Shown here one piece after another: positions 59,660 to 64,000 of a stretch of 64,000 nucleotides of DNA; position 1 is the stretch's first letter, and each line of letters begins with the position of its first letter. Both the position numbers and the translations under genes were made by a program. The stretch is from the NCBI GenBank assembly GCA_963820055.1, contig CAWFYJ010000003.1:248001-312000 (forward strand), read 5' to 3'. The stretch is from RHKX01 sp963820055 (GTDB lineage: Bacteria; Actinomycetota; Thermoleophilia; Solirubrobacterales; 70-9). Under the pieces are notes generated by a model. The model was not told the origin of the DNA, made no database searches, and was given only the letters and a program-made list of their open reading frames with translations.

Positions 59660-59700
59660 GTGGGTTCGTTCGGAGCGCGGCACACCATGCCGCAGGCAGC

Positions 59701-60251
59701 TCAGCGCTTGTAGCCGAAGTCCAGGGTGTAGGTGCCGGCCTTCGCACCCCGGTGATCGGGCGAGCCCCAGCGGACGCCGACGCCGATGTGATCGAAGTTG
59801 CCGAGAATGTTCGCGCGGTGTGGCGGGCTGTGCATCCACGCCTTGACGATGCGGCGAGGCGTGCCCTTGTGCCCGGGGCCCCAGCCGATGTTCTCCGCAG
59901 CCCCCCAGCTGCATCCGCAGGGCAGGTAGTCGGCCCACTCGAAGCGGCCGACCAGGCTGCGCTCGCCCGGGCAGACGTGGTCGAAACAGTCCGTCTTCTG
60001 CATGTGCTGGGTGTGGCTGCGGGCGGCGCGGCTGAGCTTGTTTCGGTACTTCATTCGTCCGTGCCCGTGGCTGGCCCGCTTCTTGTTGACGAGGCATGCC
60101 GTCACCTCGAGGCGGTCTTGCTCGAGATCTTGCGCGGGCCGCTGTCGGCACCCGGGCATGTAGCCGCGACCGCAGGCGCCGTCCCGACGACGGTGGCAGC
60201 GATGGCCGCAAGAACGACGAACAGGGGTATCAGGAAGTGCCGGATTCGCAT
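59701..60251 (-). pseudogene. Secreted CAP-domain protein 1, frameshifted
   Basis: The signal peptide MRIRHFLIPLFVVLAAIAAT and mature start ATCPGADSGP are in one frame. The CAP domain, with TACLVNKKRASHGHG, SRAARSHTQHM, CPGERSLVG, PCGCSWGAAENIGWG and HSPPHRANIL, is in the next. One missing base near 60105 (probably G in AGG) would join them into about 183 residues. CAP (SCP/PR-1) proteins are extracellular and structurally defined by the conserved His/Glu sites seen here; their activity is unclear. A paralogue lies at 61553. Confidence 0.8.
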
Positions 60252-60325
60252 AAAGCCTTTGGGTGGGGTGATCGACCGTCGGCTTCCGTGCCCGGGACGA
60301 AAATGTTAGCAGTGCGCAAGGATCA

Positions 60326-61534
60326 TTATCGAGTCCTCACATTTGAGTTGCGGCGTTTGAGGCCCACCACCGGAGCCGCGAGAACTATGGCAAGTAGGGC
60401 GGACATAACCGCAATCGAAACGTAGGCCGTGTCAGCGCCGTGGTTCTGGAGAAGCCAGCCGCCGACGAGCGGCCCCACGGTGTAGCCGAGCGCATAGATG
60501 AGGTTGAGACCCCCGTAGGCGAGGCCGCGGTCGGTCTCGCCGAACGACTCGTCGAGCCAGGGGATGGCGGCGGCGAAGGCGATGCAGATGCCGACCGCGA
60601 GGATCGCGAGCGCGACGACTGCTCCCGCCAGCTCCGGCAGGACGTCGAGCAGTACGCCTGAGAGAGCGGCCATGGCCACCCCCAGGAGCGCGACCGGGCG
60701 GCGGCCGATGCGGTCGCCCAGCGCGCCCGCGAGCGGCGAAACGAAGGCGTCGGCGAGCGCGAGCCCGGCGAAGATCACGCCGATCGCCGTCGCGGTGGTG
60801 CCGAAGCTGCGGTCGAGGTCGAGCGGGACGACGAAGTCGATCAGGCCGAGCAGGGCAGCGCCGACGACGGCGATCGCGGCGGGGAGCGCAGCGCGGCGGC
60901 GAAGCAGGGACGAGAAGGACGAGCGGGGCCGGACGGGCTCGTCGCCGTTGGCCGGCACCGCGCGCGGGAGGATGAAGAAGCCGACGACGAACATCGTGAA
61001 GGCGGCGACGGTGACGAGGATGAACGGAGCCTCGAACGAGATCACGCCGCCGGCGATGCCGCCGAGGGCGGGGCCGCCGATCGCGCCGATGCTGTTCGCG
61101 GAGAGGGCGAAGCCGATCGCCTCCCCCTTCCGCCCCGGGCGGGCGAGGTCAGAGACGAGCGCCAGCGCGGCCACCCAGCTGAGCGTCGAGCCGAGGCCCT
61201 GGACGGCGCGGCCGGCGAGCAGCGGCGCGAGGGCGCCGGAGGTGGCGATCAGCAGCGACCCGAGGCCGGTGAAGACGAGACCGGTGAGCAGCAGCGGGCG
61301 GCGGCCGAGGCGGTCGGCGAGATGGCCGACGGGAATCGAGATGAAGAGGATCGGGATGGCGTAGGCGGCCAGCGCGAGGCCGAGCGCCTCGTCGCCGGCG
61401 CCGGTGCGCTGCTCGATCTCCGGCAACAGCGGAGCGACCATGCCGAGCAGCGCGGTCTCGAGGGCGATGGCCGTGATCGCGATCGCGAGGATCGCGCGGC
61501 GGGAGCTCGAGCGGGACGGGCGGGCGGGCGGCAC
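60326..61534 (-). CDS. MFS transporter
   Basis: 402 residues with twelve transmembrane helices. The loop 2-3 motif GHLADRLGRRPLLLTG is the major facilitator signature A, repeated in the second half as GALGDRIGRRPVALLG. The motif LGSTLSWVAALALVSDLA resembles drug-exporter families. The substrate is unknown. The GTG start at 61534 lies 18 bases after the stop of CAP gene 2, so the two may be cotranscribed. Confidence 0.92.
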   Translation of the reverse strand: MPPARPSRSSSRRAILAIAITAIALETALLGMVAPLLPEIEQRTGAGDEALGLALAAYAIPILFISIPVGHLADRLGRRPLLLTGLVFTGLGSLLIATSGALAPLLAGRAVQGLGSTLSWVAALALVSDLARPGRKGEAIGFALSANSIGAIGGPALGGIAGGVISFEAPFILVTVAAFTMFVVGFFILPRAVPANGDEPVRPRSSFSSLLRRRAALPAAIAVVGAALLGLIDFVVPLDLDRSFGTTATAIGVIFAGLALADAFVSPLAGALGDRIGRRPVALLGVAMAALSGVLLDVLPELAGAVVALAILAVGICIAFAAAIPWLDESFGETDRGLAYGGLNLIYALGYTVGPLVGGWLLQNHGADTAYVSIAVMSALLAIVLAAPVVGLKRRNSNVRTR

Positions 61535-61552
61535 GCGCCCACCGTAAGGCCT

Positions 61553-62114
61553 CTAACGCCTGTAGCCGAAGTCGGTCGTGTACGTCGCGCCGTCGGCGCC
61601 GCGGCCGCCCGTCGGCGTCCCATCGTCGGCCCCGATGCCGATGTCCCGGTAGTCGGGGTTGAGCATGTTCGTCCGGTGATCGGGGCTGTGCATCCACGCC
61701 TCGACGATTTCGCGCGGCGAGCCGAGCCGCCCGCCTCCGTAGGCGATGTTCTCGGCGATCGCCCACGAACAGCCGCAGGGCAGATAGCGGGCGCTCGTCA
61801 GCCGGCCGGTCAGATCCGCCTCGCCGGGACACTCGTGGGAGAAGCACTTCCTCCGGACCATCAGGCCGTTGTGCTTTCGCGCCGCCTTCGTCTGCTCGTG
61901 CTGGCGCCGCAGGGGCCGGACGCCGTGACTTGCGACGCTCCTTGTTGATCAGGCAGAACAACGCCTTATCGGCGCGCTTGCCGCTGAGCTTCGCCGGCGA
62001 TGCGTCCCCGCCCTTGCACTGCGCGGCCGCGGCGCTCCCGGGCAGCAGCGCGATCACGAGGAAGAGAGCCAGGACCGCGAGGCCTCCTGCTGATGTGCGG
62101 GACACGGGTGTCAC
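61553..62114 (-). pseudogene. Secreted CAP-domain protein 2, frameshifted
   Basis: The signal peptide (SAGGLAVLALFLVIALLPG) and LFCLINKERRK are in one frame. The CAP core, with HGVRPLRRQHEQTK, SHECPGEADLTGRL, PCGCSWAIAENIAYGG and HSPDHRTNMLNP, follows in another. Removing one base near 61928 restores KERRKHGVRPL, the normal family sequence. The start is uncertain: GTG at 62114 or 62105. It is a paralogue of the CAP gene at 59701. Confidence 0.8.
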
Positions 62115-62200
62115 GCCAGTGAGGTTCGTCCGAAATCCGATCCGGCGCAAGCTTTCACTCGCCGGGTGGACCAACGTCCACCCGAGGTCCGCCGGGCGAA

Positions 62201-62274
62201 CGGGGCAGCCAGGACTCGAACCTGGAATCCCCGGTTTTGGAGACCGGTGCCTTAGCCAGTTTGGCCACTGCCCC
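62201..62274 (-). tRNA. tRNA-Trp (CCA)
   Basis: Acceptor GGGGCAG (62274-62268) pairs with CTGCCCC (62208-62202), discriminator G. The anticodon stem CCGGT/ACCGG encloses CTCCAAA, giving CCA. The T arm is CCAGGTTCGAGTCCTGG. CCA end is not encoded. Confidence 0.93.
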
Positions 62275-62316
62275 TCGCGGGCGGCGATCGTACCGTTCGG
62301 GCCGCCGATGGAGCGA

Positions 62317-62400
62317 TGCGGGCGGAGGGACTCGAACCCCCAAGCTCTTGCGAGCACCGGCACCTAAAGCCGGCGTGTCTACCAATTTCACCACGCCCGC
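62317..62400 (-). tRNA. tRNA-Leu (TAG)
   Basis: Acceptor GCGGGCG (62400-62394) pairs with CGCCCGC (62324-62318), discriminator A. The anticodon stem CCGGC/GCCGG encloses TTTAGGT, giving TAG. A long variable arm (TGCTCGCAAGAGCTT) marks a class II tRNA. Confidence 0.95.
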
Positions 62401-62470
62401 TCGCCCGCTCAGTCTAGGAGCCGCCCGGCTGTTGCAGCGTGCGACCGCGGAAGCTCATATGCTTGCCGCG

Positions 62471-63112
62471 ATGCCAAAGGGTTATCAGGCACGGGAGGGG
62501 TACGAGCTCTGGCACCCCAACAGGGATAAGCAGGAGTCGAAGACGACGAAGGCGATCGTCGCCTTCGTCCTGATCGCCTCTGCCGTGCTGCTCGTGATCA
62601 TCACGCTGGGCGGCTGGGAGCGCCTGCAGAGCTCGACCGTCGGGCTGATGACGATCGGCTGGGCCCTCCTCTACGTCCTCTTCGCCTTCTTGGTGATGCG
62701 CTGGAACCGCGGCGTCCTTCCGGTGGCCGCCGCCCTCTCGGTGCTGATGATCATCTTCGCCGCGGTCGCCGCGGGCGGCTGGTTCGCCCGCGACAAGCCC
62801 GGCCTCGAGTCGCCCGCCCTCCCCGAGGACCTGCTCGGACTCCTGACCCTGATCGTCATCCCGGTCCAGCTGCTGCTGCTGATCGTCGCGATGATCGGCT
62901 TCAACCAGGCCTGGAACGTCGAGGAGGAGCGCCCGACCGCCGACAACCGCACTCCTCCGCCCCCGGCCGGCGGCAGTGAAGCCGGCGAGACCGTGGCCGG
63001 CCCGCGCTCCGAGTCCGGCGGCACCGACCTCGGCCCCGAGGAGCGGACCAATCCCGCCCTCATCGAAGAGGACGACGACTGGGACGGAACCCAGCCGAGT
63101 CCCGCGGTCTGA
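62471..63112 (+). CDS. Hypothetical four-helix membrane protein
   Basis: 213 residues starting MPKGYQAREGYELWHPN. Four hydrophobic helices lie at about 25-45, 56-76, 82-102 and 121-141. A long acidic, Pro/Gly-rich tail (PPPPAGGSEAGE through EEDDDWDGTQP) follows. I do not recognise the family. A TATGCT -10 (62458-62463) lies seven bases upstream, which supports this start over the ATG at 62459. Confidence 0.72.
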   Translation: MPKGYQAREGYELWHPNRDKQESKTTKAIVAFVLIASAVLLVIITLGGWERLQSSTVGLMTIGWALLYVLFAFLVMRWNRGVLPVAAALSVLMIIFAAVAAGGWFARDKPGLESPALPEDLLGLLTLIVIPVQLLLLIVAMIGFNQAWNVEEERPTADNRTPPPPAGGSEAGETVAGPRSESGGTDLGPEERTNPALIEEDDDWDGTQPSPAV

Positions 63113-63125
63113 CCCGGCGCCCCTT

Positions 63126-63818
63126 CTAGAACAGCTTCATCGGCGGCTCGAGCAGCTGCGGGCCGTCTTGGCGCACGTCGTTGACCGCATCGCCGACCTC
63201 GCGCAACTGCAGCGCATCCTCGGGCGCCGGTCGGAGCAGCTCGAGCAGGTCGTCCGCCTTCGCGTCGGGGTCGATCCACGCCGCCTCGGCGTCGCGGTCG
63301 AGCACGACCGGCATCCGGTTGTGGACGGGGCGCACGGTCTCGTTCGGCTCGCAGGTGATCAGCGCGCAGCTGACCAGCGGCGGCTTCCCCTCCCGCTCGA
63401 GCCCGGCCCAGACGCCCGCGAACGCGAACAGCTCGCCGCCCGGCTCACCCGAAGGGCTGAACCAGATCGGCTGCTTGCCCTCGGGATCGCGCCGCCACTC
63501 GTAGAAGCCGTCGGCCGGGATCAGGCAGCGCCGCTCGGCGAACGACTCGCGGAACGCCGGCTGGGTCGCCACCGTCTCCGCCCGGGCGTTGATGAGCGGC
63601 CGCTGGCCCTTCTTCTCGGCCCAGTGTCCGGGCACCAGCCCCCAGCGCAGGACGCCGGCCTCGTTGTGGCCGGGGCCGCTGCGCCGGATCGCCACCACCG
63701 GGTCGGTCGGCGCGATGTTGAAGCGCGGCCGTTCGTCGATCTCGAAGCCGGGATCGAGGTCGAACCGCGAGGCGAGCCGCCGCGGGTTCGGGTTGGTCAG
63801 GGTGAAGCGGCCGCACAT
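63126..63818 (-). CDS. SOS response-associated peptidase (HMCES/YedK family)
   Basis: Protects abasic sites in single-stranded DNA through a covalent thiazolidine link to Cys2. The sequence starts MCGRF, so Cys2 is exposed after Met removal. FNIAPTDPV carries the conserved Asn, PADGFYEW the Glu and VHNRMPVVL the His of the active site. It has 230 residues. ATG at 63818 was chosen because it places Cys at position 2. A tRNA-Leu gene lies 44 bases upstream. Confidence 0.95.
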   Translation of the reverse strand: MCGRFTLTNPNPRRLASRFDLDPGFEIDERPRFNIAPTDPVVAIRRSGPGHNEAGVLRWGLVPGHWAEKKGQRPLINARAETVATQPAFRESFAERRCLIPADGFYEWRRDPEGKQPIWFSPSGEPGGELFAFAGVWAGLEREGKPPLVSCALITCEPNETVRPVHNRMPVVLDRDAEAAWIDPDAKADDLLELLRPAPEDALQLREVGDAVNDVRQDGPQLLEPPMKLF

Positions 63819-63862
63819 GGCCCCGGCAAGGTAGCGACCGCGCGCGACGCGCCACCGCCACT

Positions 63863-63947
63863 CATACCGGAGGTGGGATTCGAACCCACACGTCCTTTCG
63901 GACAATCGATTTTGAGTCGATCGCGTCTGCCATTCCGCCACTCCGGC
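63863..63947 (-). tRNA. tRNA-Leu (CAA)
   Basis: Acceptor GCCGGAG (63947-63941) pairs with CTCCGGT (63870-63864) with one G-T pair, discriminator A. The anticodon stem ATCGA/TCGAT encloses CTCAAAA, giving CAA. A long variable arm (TGTCCGAAAGGACGT) marks a leucine-type tRNA. The remaining 53 bases of the window hold nothing recognisable. Confidence 0.95.
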
Positions 63948-64000
63948 CGGCCGGCCAACACTAGCCGCGGCGGCGCGGTGCCGGCTTCATCGCCCGGCTG

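Noticed and set aside
59600..59660. A second tRNA-Gly gene.
   Set aside because: Only the acceptor 5' strand and start of the D arm are present; no anticodon arm, T arm or 3' acceptor strand follows.
1..64000. CRISPR arrays, insertion sequences and rRNA genes.
   Set aside because: No regularly spaced direct repeats, transposase motifs with terminal inverted repeats, or rRNA segments were seen on either strand.

Overview
High-GC, gene-dense chromosomal DNA. Gene content (LmeA-like protein, ECF42 sigma factor with a YCII protein, DUF6457/DUF6458 proteins, actinobacterial-type transaldolase and sensor kinases, many leaderless genes) suggests an actinobacterium, most probably a deep-branching soil lineage such as Thermoleophilia/Solirubrobacterales. 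That placement is inference; there is no rRNA gene or other phylogenetic marker to fix it. No CRISPR array, complete prophage or intact transposon was seen.

Layout. 1-5.6 kb: end of a flavin monooxygenase, then a minus-strand sugar-phosphate operon gnd-zwf-tal-pgi. 5.6-16.2 kb: a molybdenum neighbourhood (molybdopterin oxidoreductase, modABC with a DNA-binding TOBE regulator and a DUF6457 protein, moaA), with envelope genes (glycosyltransferase, polysaccharide deacetylase), a Baeyer-Villiger-type monooxygenase and an HNH nuclease between them. 16.3-33.8 kb: mostly single genes or short operons: a secreted glycerophosphodiesterase/nitrilase-like fusion, GH25 lysozyme, greA, glycosyltransferase plus homocysteine methyltransferase, NRAMP and VIT-type metal transporters, a CSLREA beta-helix protein and a secreted M19 dipeptidase. 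33.8-40.4 kb: two two-component systems. The first is divergent from a COG4705 membrane protein and an undecaprenyl-diphosphate phosphatase; the second is downstream of a PepSY gene. Each has tandem 11-bp-period direct repeats in its control region. 40.4-56.7 kb: beta-propeller protein, TetR with a palindromic operator and its divergent secreted target, a CEO-synthase-like enzyme, a lone GspE/PilB ATPase, a GNAT/acyl-CoA-synthetase fusion, hemerythrin, the ECF42/YCII pair, a broken TAP-type hydrolase, M23 lipoprotein and an alpha/beta hydrolase. 56.7-64 kb: a tRNA-rich end (Pro, Gly, Trp, Leu, Leu) with signs of recombination: a 47-bp copy of the tRNA-Pro 3' half 1.76 kb away, and an HNH nuclease gene that runs into tRNA-Gly and has a partial copy of the tRNA 5' half on its other side. 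Two CAP-domain genes, an MFS exporter and an SOS-associated peptidase lie among them.

Two themes recur. Many genes have a -10 hexamer 6-8 bases before the start codon and no ribosome-binding site, so leaderless translation seems common. Several conserved genes (pepSY, TAP hydrolase, APC permease, both CAP genes, and probably the gnd/zwf junction) are interrupted by 1-base shifts, some in G/C runs. Part of this may be assembly error and part real decay.
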